Assembly (NCBI GenBank): GCA_018371275.1
Contig: JAHALF010000004.1
Location: forward strand, 62,001 to 126,000
Length of the DNA stretch: 64,000 nt
Direction of reading: 5' to 3'
Source of the DNA: Clostridiales bacterium
GTDB taxonomy: Bacteria; Bacillota; Clostridia; Lachnospirales; CAG-274
Below are positions 7,238-16,266 of this stretch, piece by piece. The position numbers were made by a program, and so were the translations under genes. The notes under the pieces are model-generated. The model was not told where the DNA came from, made no database searches, and saw only the letters and a program-made list of their open reading frames with translations. The stretch's first letter is position 1; each line of letters starts with the position of its first letter.

Positions 7238-9619
7238 TTGGCTAAAAGTAAAGTTAATAGAAGTAAAAGAACCTCAAATAGAAAAAGAAAAAGAAATATA
7301 AAAGGACGTATAATATTTTTAATATTTATTGTTACATGTATTTTATCATTTGTTGGAATATTTAGAGTTTTGTTTATAAAATTTCAAAGTGGAGATAAGT
7401 TTGAAAAAGCGGCTATCGAAAATCAAATAAATAAGGTATCTGATAAAGTTATAAATCCTAATAGGGGAAGTATATTAGATAGAAATAACCAACCTTTAGC
7501 TATAAGTACAACTGTTTTTAATGTTGCTTTAGACATAAGGTTATTATCGGAATTAAAACAAGAAGAACTAAATAAAATATTAGCTAAGGTTTCAGAAATT
7601 TTACAAATTGATATTAACGAGTTAAATGCTTATTTTGTAAAGGATAATAATGGTAAGTTAAAATCTGAAAATGATACACATTGGAAAATTATAAAAAAGA
7701 AAATATCATATGATTTAGGTAAAAAGTTAGAAGCAGAAAAACTTGTAGGTGTAAACTTAGAAGCAGATACTCAAAGGAATTACCCTCAAAATAATGCAGC
7801 AGCTCAAACAATAGGGTTTATTATGGGAGATACTAAATGGGGACTTGAAAAAACTTATAATAAACAGTTAACTGGTACTCCAGGAAGAATTTATAGGACA
7901 TATGATGGTAATTCTTCTGTTGTTACAAATGATATAGAACCTGTAAAGGGAAATGATATAGTTACAACACTTGATCTTACGTTACAACAATATGCAGAAG
8001 AGGTAGTTGAAAATACGTATAAATCATTATCGCCAGATTATACACCTGAAAATGTTTCTTTAATTCTTATGAATCCAAAAACAGGGGAAATTTTGTCAAT
8101 GGCACAATATCCAGACTTTGACTTGAATAACCCTAATAATATATCTTTATTAGAAGATCCAGCATATAAAGCTAATTTTGATAAAATGTCTCAAGAAGAA
8201 CAACTAAAAATAAAAAATTCAATTTGGAAAAATTTTGCTATAACAGATGCCTTTGAACCAGGGTCCACATTTAAAGCTATAACAGTTGCATCAGCTTTAG
8301 AAGAGGGGCTTATAAGTGAAAACGAAACATTTTATTGTTCAGGTGGTAAACAAGTAGCAGATTATTATATAAGATGTCATAAAAGAGATGGACATGGTAC
8401 ACTTACTCTTACACAAGCATTAGAAAAATCTTGTAATATGGCTATGTTAGATATTGCAGAAAAATTAGGAAGAAATACTTTTTACAAATATCAAAGGGAT
8501 TTTGGATTTGGTTATAAAACTGGTATAGATTTATATGGAGAGATAAAAGCAGATACATATATTGTACCAGTAGAAAAGTTAAATGTTACAGAGCTTGCAA
8601 CAAGTGCTTTTGGACAAACTTTTACTGCATCAGCTATACAAATTATAAATGCTTTTGCAGCTACTATAAATGGTGGTAACATTATGAAACCTTATTTAGT
8701 ATCACAAATAATAGACGAAAATGGAAATATTATAGAAGAAAAATCTCCAGAAGTTGTAAGAAAAGTAGTATCTGAAGATACATCGGATTTTTTAAAAGCT
8801 GCAATGATACAAACTTTAGAAGAAGGTGGTACTGGGTATAAGGCTAATATAGCAGGATATAATATAGGTGGAAAAACTGCCACTGCTCAGCAAGGTAAAC
8901 GTTCTGATAATATTTATACACTAGGTTTTGCAGCATATATGCCAGCTGAAGACCCAGAATATCTTATGTTAGCTACAATAAACAAACCTAAAGATTATAT
9001 AAAAGCACCTCCTGGTGTTGTTTCACCAGTTCCTATGGTAAAAGAATATTTTCAAAAAGTTATAGAGTATAAGGCTATACCACCATCTAATGAAAAAATG
9101 GTATCGGAAAACAAAACAGTTTCTAGCGACCAAATTTTATTAAAAGATTACACAAATAAAGATTTAAAAACAGTTATAAAAGAGTTAAATTCTGCAGGAC
9201 TAGATTTTCAGATTGTTGGTGGTAGTGGAGATATGGTTGTAAAACAAATACCAGTAGCTAATACAAGTATAGATAAAAATGGTAAAGTCTTACTGTATAT
9301 AGAGTCTAAAGGTGATAATAAAGAGTTAGTATCTGTACCAGATACTAAAAATTTAACCATAGATGAAGCTAGTAAACTTATAAAGGAGCTTGGATTTGAA
9401 GTTTCTATTGTTGAAATTGAACAAGAAACATTGGGAAAAGAAAACAAAGATGTTAAAAATTCATCAAATAGTAGTGAGGAAAATACAGATTCAGATATAG
9501 TAGAAAATTCTAATAATGATTCTAAAAAAGATGTTTCTAATAAAAAAGTATTTGAACAGATACCAGAAGCAGGTGTCTTTATAGAAAAAGGAAGTATAAT
9601 AAAAATAAAAGTTAAATAA
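7238..9619 (+). CDS. ftsI: Class B penicillin-binding protein with two PASTA domains (FtsI/SpoVD type)
   Basis: This septal transpeptidase cross-links peptidoglycan on the outer face of the membrane. It has a basic N-terminus, a membrane helix at about 24-46, a dimerisation domain starting at the NRGSILDRN motif, and a transpeptidase domain with active-site Ser343 in STFK and SCN at 398-400. The third motif reads KTAT at 546-549 rather than the near-universal KTGT. Two PASTA repeats follow, the second interrupted by an Asn/Ser/Asp-rich insertion. The start is TTG with an AAGGA site. It is the last gene of this short dcw cluster; mraY, murD and ftsW do not follow. Whether it serves vegetative division or the spore septum is not decidable here. 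Confidence 0.93.
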   Translation: MAKSKVNRSKRTSNRKRKRNIKGRIIFLIFIVTCILSFVGIFRVLFIKFQSGDKFEKAAIENQINKVSDKVINPNRGSILDRNNQPLAISTTVFNVALDIRLLSELKQEELNKILAKVSEILQIDINELNAYFVKDNNGKLKSENDTHWKIIKKKISYDLGKKLEAEKLVGVNLEADTQRNYPQNNAAAQTIGFIMGDTKWGLEKTYNKQLTGTPGRIYRTYDGNSSVVTNDIEPVKGNDIVTTLDLTLQQYAEEVVENTYKSLSPDYTPENVSLILMNPKTGEILSMAQYPDFDLNNPNNISLLEDPAYKANFDKMSQEEQLKIKNSIWKNFAITDAFEPGSTFKAITVASALEEGLISENETFYCSGGKQVADYYIRCHKRDGHGTLTLTQALEKSCNMAMLDIAEKLGRNTFYKYQRDFGFGYKTGIDLYGEIKADTYIVPVEKLNVTELATSAFGQTFTASAIQIINAFAATINGGNIMKPYLVSQIIDENGNIIEEKSPEVVRKVVSEDTSDFLKAAMIQTLEEGGTGYKANIAGYNIGGKTATAQQGKRSDNIYTLGFAAYMPAEDPEYLMLATINKPKDYIKAPPGVVSPVPMVKEYFQKVIEYKAIPPSNEKMVSENKTVSSDQILLKDYTNKDLKTVIKELNSAGLDFQIVGGSGDMVVKQIPVANTSIDKNGKVLLYIESKGDNKELVSVPDTKNLTIDEASKLIKELGFEVSIVEIEQETLGKENKDVKNSSNSSEENTDSDIVENSNNDSKKDVSNKKVFEQIPEAGVFIEKGSIIKIKVK

Positions 9620-9678
9620 ATACGTATTATAAAAAGGATAACCTTTAAAGAGGGTTATCCTTTTTATAATACGTATTT
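9618..9678. terminator. 26-bp perfect hairpin, bidirectional terminator
   Basis: Positions 9618-9643 and 9653-9678 are perfect inverted repeats around a 9-base loop. T-runs lie within both arms. It overlaps the last codons of the convergent minus-strand gene and the stop codon of ftsI. Confidence 0.85.
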
Positions 9679-10314
9679 AAACATAAATATAATATGACAA
9701 ATACTACCACCTATAACGAATAGATGAAATATTTCGTGGAATCCAAAAAACTTTATAGATATCTTAGGGTATTTTGTAGCATATATTACGGCTCCGATAG
9801 TATATATTATCCCTCCTAATAAAAGAAGTAAAATACCATTTATCTCAATAGCTCTTATAAGTGGAAAAAATGCAAATACAGATAGCCAACCCATAATAAC
9901 ATAGATAGAAGTGGAAAACCATCTAGGAGCATTTATCCAAAATAATTTTAAAATAATACCAAATATGGCTATTATCCAAACTAAAGATAAAATGCTATAT
10001 CCAAATTTATTATTTAATTTTATTAGGCAAATTGGTGTATATGTTCCTGCTATTAAAACAAATATCATCATATGGTCAATTTTTTTTAATATTTTTACAA
10101 TATGTTCTTTTACAGGTAGCATATGATACATTGTACTAGCTAAATATAATAGTGTTATAGAAATTCCAAATATTAAAAATGAAAATAGATAATAATTACC
10201 ACCTTCTTTATAACCAAGATACATTAAAATTATTGTAATAGGAAATATAAATAATAGTGCTATAAGGTGAGTAAGAGCACTCATAGGTTCTCTCCAAGAT
10301 TTAAAAATATTCAT
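9664..10314 (-). CDS. Hemolysin III / TrhA family membrane protein
   Basis: The 216-residue protein belongs to the PAQR-related hemolysin III family, with about seven membrane helices. Conserved features include the STMYH segment near residue 66, an aspartate in the KKIDHMMIF stretch, and the C-terminal HEIFH and later CH segment that hold the metal-binding histidines. The Bacillus relative is linked to membrane lipid homeostasis; the biochemical activity is unsettled. ATG 10314 is chosen because it follows a GGAGG site; an earlier TTG overlaps that site. Its last codons form part of the 26-bp terminator. Confidence 0.85.
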   Translation of the reverse strand: MNIFKSWREPMSALTHLIALLFIFPITIILMYLGYKEGGNYYLFSFLIFGISITLLYLASTMYHMLPVKEHIVKILKKIDHMMIFVLIAGTYTPICLIKLNNKFGYSILSLVWIIAIFGIILKLFWINAPRWFSTSIYVIMGWLSVFAFFPLIRAIEINGILLLLLGGIIYTIGAVIYATKYPKISIKFFGFHEIFHLFVIGGSICHIIFMFKYVL

Positions 10315-10360
10315 AAGAGCCTCCAATCTAGTTTTTAAAACTATATATTGTTATATTAAT

Positions 10361-10389
10361 ATGATAACATAATAATACTTCCAGTTCAA
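10361..10389 (-). promoter_or_regulatory. Promoter of the hemolysin III gene
   Basis: Read on the minus strand, TTGAAC and TATCAT are 17 bp apart, with a TG one base before the -10 box (extended -10). Confidence 0.55.
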
Positions 10390-10444
10390 GAGTTTTTATT
10401 ATATTATGTAAATTTAATAAAATTATTATATATAAATACAAACA

Positions 10445-10474
10445 TTGACAAAATAAAAAAAATTATGATAACAT
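10445..10474 (+). promoter_or_regulatory. Promoter of the DUF1275 gene
   Basis: A consensus TTGACA (10445-10450) is followed after 18 bp by TAACAT (10469-10474). The region also contains an overlapping TATGAT at a shorter spacing. Confidence 0.5.
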
Positions 10475-10514
10475 AGTATTTAATTTAATATAAACTTTAT
10501 TGAAAGGATTAATT

Positions 10515-11180
10515 ATGACAAATAATAAATTGGGTCATATAGAAGAAAACATTTTTATAAGTTTAATCTTAACTTTTATAGGTGGTTTTTTAGATGCCTA
10601 TACATATGTTTTATATGATAAAATTTTTGCCAACACTCAAACAGGAAACTTAATATTTTTTTCAATATTTTTAGTTGAAGGTAAATTTTATAATGCTTTT
10701 TTAAGGACTTTGCCCATAATATCTTTTTGTATTGCTATATTTATTGTACAATTTTTAATATATAAATTTAGTGAAAATAAAAGGTGGATAAAGATAGTAT
10801 TATATATAAATATAATAACTACAATTATATTAGGCTTTGGTATATTTAAAAATAACCATATATTAATAATATGTTTAATATCGTTTATTTGTTCTTTAAT
10901 GATTGGAACTTTTAAGAAATCCAAAGGTGATGTTTTTGCCTCTATTATGTGTACGGGAAATTTAAGGTCTTTAATGGAGTTTTTTTGTAGATGGGTTATA
11001 TATAAAGAAAAAAGTGCAAAAAAAGTAGCTTTTAAGTATGTAAGTATTATTATTATTTTTTCTATAGGTGTAGGTCTAGGAACTATATTAGCAAAATATT
11101 TACATACATATTCTATTTTTATATGTACATTTTTATTTTTATTAATATTAATAATATTTAAGTATAAACAAGATAATTAA
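10515..11180 (+). CDS. DUF1275 (YoaK) family membrane protein
   Basis: The 221-residue protein has about six membrane helices and the family's N-terminal pattern of a GGFLDAYTY stretch and a NTQTGNL motif (residues about 24-48). The function of YoaK-like proteins is not established. ATG 10515 follows an AAAGGA site; the TTG at 10500 lies upstream of that site. It has its own promoter and is followed by an AT-only hairpin before tmk, so it is probably monocistronic. Confidence 0.82.
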   Translation: MTNNKLGHIEENIFISLILTFIGGFLDAYTYVLYDKIFANTQTGNLIFFSIFLVEGKFYNAFLRTLPIISFCIAIFIVQFLIYKFSENKRWIKIVLYINIITTIILGFGIFKNNHILIICLISFICSLMIGTFKKSKGDVFASIMCTGNLRSLMEFFCRWVIYKEKSAKKVAFKYVSIIIIFSIGVGLGTILAKYLHTYSIFICTFLFLLILIIFKYKQDN

Positions 11181-11214
11181 TAAAATATTTTTTCTTTAAA
11201 AAAATATTTTATTA
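11178..11214 (+). terminator. AT-only hairpin after the DUF1275 gene
   Basis: TAATAAAATATTTTTT at 11178-11193 pairs perfectly with 11199-11214. It starts at the stop codon. Lacking G-C pairs it would be a weak terminator, so some read-through into tmk is likely. Confidence 0.4.
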
Positions 11215-11223
11215 TGGTATAAT
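11195..11223 (+). promoter_or_regulatory. Promoter of the tmk-rsmI operon
   Basis: A perfect TATAAT at 11218-11223 carries an extended TG (11215-11216). A weak TTTAAA lies 17 bp upstream at 11195-11200. It is 32 bases before the tmk start. Confidence 0.6.
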
Positions 11224-11254
11224 AAAAATAAAATATTTTAATTTAGGAGATTAT

Positions 11255-11875
11255 ATGTCAGGACTATTTATTACATTTGAGGGAACTGATGGTGCTGGTA
11301 AAAGTACACAATTAAGCCTTTTAAATAATTATTTAAAAGAAAAAGGATTTAATGTTTTATTAGTTAGAGAGCCTGGTGGTACTAATATTGGTGAAAAAAT
11401 AAGAAATATAATTTTAGATATAGAAAATAAAGAAATGGATTGTATGACGGAAGCCTTATTATATGCTTCATCTAGAGCTCAACTTGTAAACCAAATTATT
11501 ATTCCAGAGCTTAAAAAAGGTTCTGTTGTTATTTGTGATAGATTTGTAGACTCTAGTATTGTTTATCAAGGTATAGCAAGAAATATTGGTATAGATGTTG
11601 TAAAAAAAATAAACAATATTGCAACTGGTGGGCTTATACCAGATATAACATTTTTTTTAGATTTACCTCCGAATAAGGCTATAGAAAGAAAAAAGGAACA
11701 AAAAGAGTTAGATAGATTAGAAAGTGAAAAAGACTATTTTTATAAGAAAGTTTATGATGGTTATAAAATATTAATAGATCAAAATAGTGAAAGAATAAAA
11801 ATTATAGATGCTCTACAATCTATTGATACAATTCATAAAAATATAGTTGATTATTTAGAGAAAATATTTTTTTAG
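11255..11875 (+). CDS. tmk: Thymidylate kinase
   Basis: Tmk converts dTMP to dTDP for DNA synthesis. The 206-residue protein has the P-loop FEGTDGAGKS (residues 7-16), the REPGGT motif near 38, the DRFVDSS nucleotide-binding segment near 94 and a Lys/Arg/Glu-rich lid near 150. It starts the conserved Firmicutes run tmk-darA-yaaR-holB-ricT-trmN-rsmI. Confidence 0.96.
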   Translation: MSGLFITFEGTDGAGKSTQLSLLNNYLKEKGFNVLLVREPGGTNIGEKIRNIILDIENKEMDCMTEALLYASSRAQLVNQIIIPELKKGSVVICDRFVDSSIVYQGIARNIGIDVVKKINNIATGGLIPDITFFLDLPPNKAIERKKEQKELDRLESEKDYFYKKVYDGYKILIDQNSERIKIIDALQSIDTIHKNIVDYLEKIFF

Positions 11876-11887
11876 AGGGAGAATATT

Positions 11888-12208
11888 ATGAAACTTGTTA
11901 TGGCAATAGTTAAAGATGACGATAGTTTTAATATAATGAACGCTTTAAATATAGAAGGATTTAGTGTTACTAAACTTGCTAGTACAGGAGGATTTTTAAA
12001 AGTTGGTAATACAACTTTAATATGTGGTGTTGAAGATGAAAAAGTAGATTTTGTAATAGATATTATAAAAAAAGAAGGGCATAGTAAAAAGCAATTTGCA
12101 AATGGGGTTAATGTTACGGGTAACAATTATTCTCAACCACCAATAGAAGTTACAATAGGTGGGGCAACTATATTTGTTGTAGATGTAGATAAATTTGTTA
12201 AAGTTTAA
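11888..12208 (+). CDS. darA: Cyclic-di-AMP receptor DarA (PstA/YaaQ)
   Basis: DarA is a trimeric PII-like cytoplasmic protein that binds c-di-AMP; its downstream target is not known. The 106-residue protein matches the family length and shows the conserved N-terminal KLVMAIV strand, the STGGFLKVGNTTL loop near residue 36 and the C-terminal GGATIFV strand. The position directly after tmk is the standard one. The c-di-AMP cyclase is outside the window, and the phosphodiesterase PgpH is missing from its usual place after phoH further on. Confidence 0.93.
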   Translation: MKLVMAIVKDDDSFNIMNALNIEGFSVTKLASTGGFLKVGNTTLICGVEDEKVDFVIDIIKKEGHSKKQFANGVNVTGNNYSQPPIEVTIGGATIFVVDVDKFVKV

Positions 12209-12223
12209 GGGGAGGAAATTTAT

Positions 12224-12664
12224 ATGGATTTAAAAGTAAGTGATATTAGGTTAGACTCTTTACCTACAATAGAGCAAAAAAAAGATGTTCAAGAAACAGA
12301 AGACTTTAAATTTACCTTAAATAAGCTAGAAAATGACAACCTTATGGAAAAACTAAATGGCCTTATAGATGAAATAACTGTTCAAGGCAAAAAGATATCA
12401 GAACATATGGATATAAAGGATATGAAAAAATATAGAAGTCTTATAACAGAATTTATTAATGAGGTTGTAACTAATAGTCACGAATTTTCTAGAGAAAACT
12501 TTTTAGACAGAAGAGGAAGACATAGAGTATATGGTATAGTAAAGCTTGTCAATAAAGATTTAGATGAACTAGCTCAAGAGCTTATAAAAACAGAGAAAAG
12601 TCATATTGATATATTAGATAAAACAGGAGAAATAAGAGGACTTTTATTAGACCTTATTATATAA
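12224..12664 (+). CDS. yaaR: YaaR family protein (DUF327)
   Basis: This is a 146-residue cytoplasmic, largely helical protein of the YaaR family. The C-terminal half carries a recognisable DRRGRHRVYGIVKLV stretch (residues about 101-115). Its function is unknown. It lies between darA and holB, its normal neighbours, with a GGGGAGG ribosome site, and its stop codon is one base before the holB start, so the two are probably translationally coupled. Confidence 0.87.
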   Translation: MDLKVSDIRLDSLPTIEQKKDVQETEDFKFTLNKLENDNLMEKLNGLIDEITVQGKKISEHMDIKDMKKYRSLITEFINEVVTNSHEFSRENFLDRRGRHRVYGIVKLVNKDLDELAQELIKTEKSHIDILDKTGEIRGLLLDLII

Positions 12665-12665
12665 T

Positions 12666-13646
12666 ATGTATAAATTTGAAAATATATTTGGAAATGAAAA
12701 TATAATTAAGAGTTTAGTAAAGGCAAGTGAAAATGAAACAGTATCCCATGCTTACATATTAGATGGTAAAGAAAAATCTGGTAAACAAACTATTTCAAAA
12801 ACATTTGCTAAGCTTTTATTATGTGAAAATAGTAAAAAAGAACCTTGTTTAAAATGTTCGTCTTGTATTAGTTTTGAAAGTAATAATAATCCAGATTTTT
12901 TCTTTATAGAAAGTGGGAAAAAAGGACTAGGTGTTTCAGACATCAGAGAGGGTGTTATTAAAAATTTAGAAACAAAACCTTTTAAATATAAATATAAAGT
13001 ATTTATTATAAAAGATGCACATAATATGACTATACAAGCTCAAAATGCAATATTAAAAACTATAGAAGAAACTCCTAAATTTGCAGTTTTTATACTATTA
13101 TCTAAAAATTATAATAGTTTTTTACCTACAATTTTATCTAGGTGTGTTTTATTTAAAATAAAACCTTTGTCACCTAAAATAATAGAACGATTTTTAATTG
13201 AAAAAAATATAAATGACAAAATGGCTAATTTTTATTCTATATATGCAAGAGGTAGTATAGGAAGAGCTTTAGATATAGCTTATTCTGAAACATTTATTAA
13301 ATTTAGACAGGACATTATATTAGATATCCAAAAATTAGATAGTTTAGATCTTATACAAATGTATGATTTAATTAAAAAATATGAAAATGTTAAAGAAAAA
13401 ATAAATGAAATATTAGATATATATTTATTAGTTTATAGAGATTGTTTGGTATTTAAACAAACTAATACTTTTGATATTGTTATACAAAAAGATATAAAAA
13501 ATTGTATAGAAGATATATCTTGTATGACAGTTAAAAGTTTAATAGATAAAATAGAAGCTTTATTAAAAGCCAAGTTATATTTAGAACAAAATTCCAATTT
13601 TAATATGACTATGGAATGTTTATTTTTAAAATTAAAGGAGAAATAA
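12666..13646 (+). CDS. holB: DNA polymerase III delta' subunit (HolB)
   Basis: HolB is part of the clamp loader that places the beta clamp on DNA. The 326-residue protein has a degenerate P-loop (GKEKSGKQ, about residues 35-42, with Gln where Thr/Ser is usual), a Cys cluster CLKCSSC for zinc near 59-65, a sensor-like KDAHNMTIQAQNAILKTIEE segment near 118, and an ILSRC segment near 157. This fits a non-hydrolysing delta' subunit. It is tightly packed between yaaR and ricT. Confidence 0.92.
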   Translation: MYKFENIFGNENIIKSLVKASENETVSHAYILDGKEKSGKQTISKTFAKLLLCENSKKEPCLKCSSCISFESNNNPDFFFIESGKKGLGVSDIREGVIKNLETKPFKYKYKVFIIKDAHNMTIQAQNAILKTIEETPKFAVFILLSKNYNSFLPTILSRCVLFKIKPLSPKIIERFLIEKNINDKMANFYSIYARGSIGRALDIAYSETFIKFRQDIILDIQKLDSLDLIQMYDLIKKYENVKEKINEILDIYLLVYRDCLVFKQTNTFDIVIQKDIKNCIEDISCMTVKSLIDKIEALLKAKLYLEQNSNFNMTMECLFLKLKEK

Positions 13647-13647
13647 A

Positions 13648-14517
13648 ATGGCAGAAATAATTGGTGTTAAGTTTAAAAAAACTGGCAAGATGTATTATTT
13701 TGATCCTAAAGGTAAAAAAATTGATAAAAATCAACCAGTTATAGTAGAAACATCACAAGGTATAAGATATGGCATAGTAGAAGTAGAAAACAAGACAATA
13801 GCTGATGAAAAGATAAATTTTGAAATAAGGCCTATTTTAAGGCTTGCAACAAAAGAAGACACTATTCAATATAAAAAAAATTTAGAAAAAGAAAAAGAAG
13901 CACATTCTATATTTATAGAAAAGGTTAAAAAATATAATTTAGATATGAAATTAATAGATATTAGTCTTACTTATGATCTTAATAAAATTATATTTTATTT
14001 TATATCAGATGGTAGAGTAGATTTTAGAGATCTTGTAAAAGAGCTGGCATCTATTTTTAAAATGAGAATAGAACTAAGACAAATAGGTGTTAGGGATGAG
14101 GCAAAAATTGTAAATGGTATAGGAATATGTGGTCGTCCTTTATGTTGTGCAACATTTTTAAGAGATTTTCATCCTGTTTCTATAAAAATGGCTAAAGATC
14201 AAAAGTTATCTTTAAACCCTACTAAAATATCTGGTGCTTGTGGTAGACTTATGTGTTGCCTTAAATATGAGCAAGAATCATATGAAGAGCTTACTAAAAA
14301 TTTACCAAACGAAGGAGATATTATAAAAACAGATAAAGGCATAGGGGAGGTATTATCTGTAAATGTTTTAAGACAAATTATAAAAGCTGCTGTTAGAAAA
14401 ACAGAGCAAGATATACCTAACATAGAATTTTTCAATGTTTCTGAAATAGAAATAATAAAAAGAAAAATAATTAAAGAAGAAATATGTATGGAAGAACTTA
14501 AAGGTATAGAGGACTAA
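13648..14517 (+). CDS. ricT: RicT (YaaT), PSP1-domain protein
   Basis: In Bacillus RicT forms a complex with RicA and RicF that affects RNase Y specificity, sporulation and competence. The 289-residue protein shows the PSP1 domain and its cysteine signature: CGRPLCC (about residues 169-175) and CGRLMCCLKYEQE (about 200-212), which hold an iron-sulfur cluster in the Bacillus complex. Its stop codon overlaps the next start (TAATG). YabA, which usually follows, is absent here. Confidence 0.93.
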   Translation: MAEIIGVKFKKTGKMYYFDPKGKKIDKNQPVIVETSQGIRYGIVEVENKTIADEKINFEIRPILRLATKEDTIQYKKNLEKEKEAHSIFIEKVKKYNLDMKLIDISLTYDLNKIIFYFISDGRVDFRDLVKELASIFKMRIELRQIGVRDEAKIVNGIGICGRPLCCATFLRDFHPVSIKMAKDQKLSLNPTKISGACGRLMCCLKYEQESYEELTKNLPNEGDIIKTDKGIGEVLSVNVLRQIIKAAVRKTEQDIPNIEFFNVSEIEIIKRKIIKEEICMEELKGIED

Positions 14518-15251
14518 TGGATATTTTAAAAGTAAATGAGCGAATAGATGATTTACATAGAAATGGATATACTATTATTCAAGATCCTAAAAAATTTTGT
14601 TTTGGTATAGATGCTGTTTTACTTTCAGATTTTGCAAAGGCTAAAAAAGATGAAATAGTATTTGATATAGGTACAGGCACTGGTATAATACCAATACTTA
14701 TGTCCGCTAAAACAAGTGCTAAAAAATATTTTGCAATAGATATACAACAAGAAAGCGTCGATATGGCAAGAAGAAGTATTAAACTTAATAAATTAACAGA
14801 CAAGATAGAAGTTTTTCATTTAGATATAAAAAAGGTATTTGAAAAATTTGAAAAAAACTCTATAAATGTTGTAACATCTAACCCTCCATATATGAATATG
14901 GGGGGTGGTTTAATAAATGAATATGATGCAAAGGCTATTGCAAGACATGAGATTTTTTGTAATTTAGATGATATTGTAAAAGCAACTTCACTCTTATTAA
15001 AACCAAATGGACGATTTTATATGGTTCATAGACCTAATAGACTTTGTGATATAATATGTACTTTAAGAAACTATAAGTTAGAACCAAAAACTATTAGATT
15101 TGTACAGCCCTATGAAAATAAAGAACCTAATATGGTACTAATAGAAAGTGTAAAAAATGGTAAAGCTTTTATGAAAATACTGCCTAATCTTATAGTCTAT
15201 AATAAAAATAAACAATATACAGATGAAATAAATAGAATATATTACAATTAA
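14517..15251 (+). CDS. trmN: tRNA1(Val) (adenine(37)-N6)-methyltransferase-like protein
   Basis: This class I SAM-dependent methyltransferase of 244 residues corresponds to YabB/TrmN6. The cofactor motif I is DIGTGTGIIP (about residues 46-55), the acidic motif AIDIQQES follows, and the N6-adenine motif NPPY is at about 122-125. Its relatives methylate A37 of tRNA(Val). The start overlaps the ricT stop by one base, indicating coupled translation. Confidence 0.88.
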   Translation: MDILKVNERIDDLHRNGYTIIQDPKKFCFGIDAVLLSDFAKAKKDEIVFDIGTGTGIIPILMSAKTSAKKYFAIDIQQESVDMARRSIKLNKLTDKIEVFHLDIKKVFEKFEKNSINVVTSNPPYMNMGGGLINEYDAKAIARHEIFCNLDDIVKATSLLLKPNGRFYMVHRPNRLCDIICTLRNYKLEPKTIRFVQPYENKEPNMVLIESVKNGKAFMKILPNLIVYNKNKQYTDEINRIYYN

Positions 15252-15262
15252 AGGAGTTTAAA

Positions 15263-16114
15263 ATGTCAGGTAAATTATATGTTTGTGCAACACCTATAGG
15301 TAACTTAAAAGATATTACTTTAAGGTGTTTAGAAACATTAAAAGAAGTAGATTTGATAGCCTCTGAAGATACAAGACATACAATAAAATTATTAAATCAC
15401 TATGAAATAAAAGTACCTTTGGAAAGTTATCACGAACATAATAAAGATACTAAAGGTAAAAAACTTATAAATTTATTATTGGAAGGTAAAAATATAGCTT
15501 TAGTGAGTGATGCTGGTATGCCTGGTATATGTGATCCTGGAGAAGATTTAATAAAGCTTTGTTATGAAAATAATATAGAAATTACTGTTTTACCTGGAGC
15601 TACTGCATCTATTACTGCTTTAATTTTATCAGGTATAAAAACAAGAAGTTATTGCTTTGAAGGATTTTTACCATCTAATAAAAAAGCCAAAAAAGAAGTT
15701 ATACAAAGGCTTAAAGATGACACAAGAACATATATAATATATGAAGCTCCACACCACCTTTTACAAACATTAAAAGAATTATATGAACAAATAGGTAATA
15801 GAAATATATCTATTGTAAAAGAGCTTACTAAAAAACACGAAAATGTATTTAAAGCTAGCTTATTAGAGGCTTTAAAATATTTTGAAGAAAATACACCTAA
15901 AGGTGAATATGTTTTAGTTTTAGAAGGTGTTAATGAAAATGAAGTTTTAAATAAAGAAAAAGAAGAAATAAATAATATATCTATAAAAGAACATTTAGAG
16001 CAATATTTATCTACTGGTATGGATATTAAAGAAGCTATGAAAAAAGTTGCTAAAGATAGGGGGATATCCAAAAGAGATGTTTATAATGAGATAAAAATAA
16101 AAGATAACAATTAA
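15263..16114 (+). CDS. rsmI: 16S rRNA (cytidine(1402)-2'-O)-methyltransferase RsmI
   Basis: RsmI 2'-O-methylates C1402 of 16S rRNA, the same nucleotide that RsmH modifies. The 283-residue protein has the tetrapyrrole-methylase fold, with N-terminal ATPIGNLKDITLR, SEDTRHT near 34 and SDAGMPGICDPG near 84, plus a short C-terminal helical domain. It ends the tmk operon. A YazA-like GIY-YIG gene, often found just upstream in Bacilli, is missing. Confidence 0.95.
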   Translation: MSGKLYVCATPIGNLKDITLRCLETLKEVDLIASEDTRHTIKLLNHYEIKVPLESYHEHNKDTKGKKLINLLLEGKNIALVSDAGMPGICDPGEDLIKLCYENNIEITVLPGATASITALILSGIKTRSYCFEGFLPSNKKAKKEVIQRLKDDTRTYIIYEAPHHLLQTLKELYEQIGNRNISIVKELTKKHENVFKASLLEALKYFEENTPKGEYVLVLEGVNENEVLNKEKEEINNISIKEHLEQYLSTGMDIKEAMKKVAKDRGISKRDVYNEIKIKDNN

Positions 16115-16229
16115 ATATAGATTTACAGTTTAAAATATAAGTATGTAAAATATTTCAATAGTTTTATATTTATTAAAATTTATTAAATTTTGTAATAATA
16201 GCATTTTTTATTCATATATATAATATAAC

Positions 16230-16260
16230 AAGGTTTTAAAACCTTATACTTTAAGGAGGA
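16230..16260 (+). promoter_or_regulatory. Palindrome next to ribosome site of the SpoIID-like gene
   Basis: A 16-base perfect palindrome (AAGGTTTTAAAACCTT, 16230-16245) lies just before the AAGGAGG site. Its right half (CCTTA) could instead pair with TAAGG of the ribosome site, so two folds exclude each other. A role in translation control is only a possibility. Confidence 0.3.
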
Positions 16261-16266
16261 AATATT

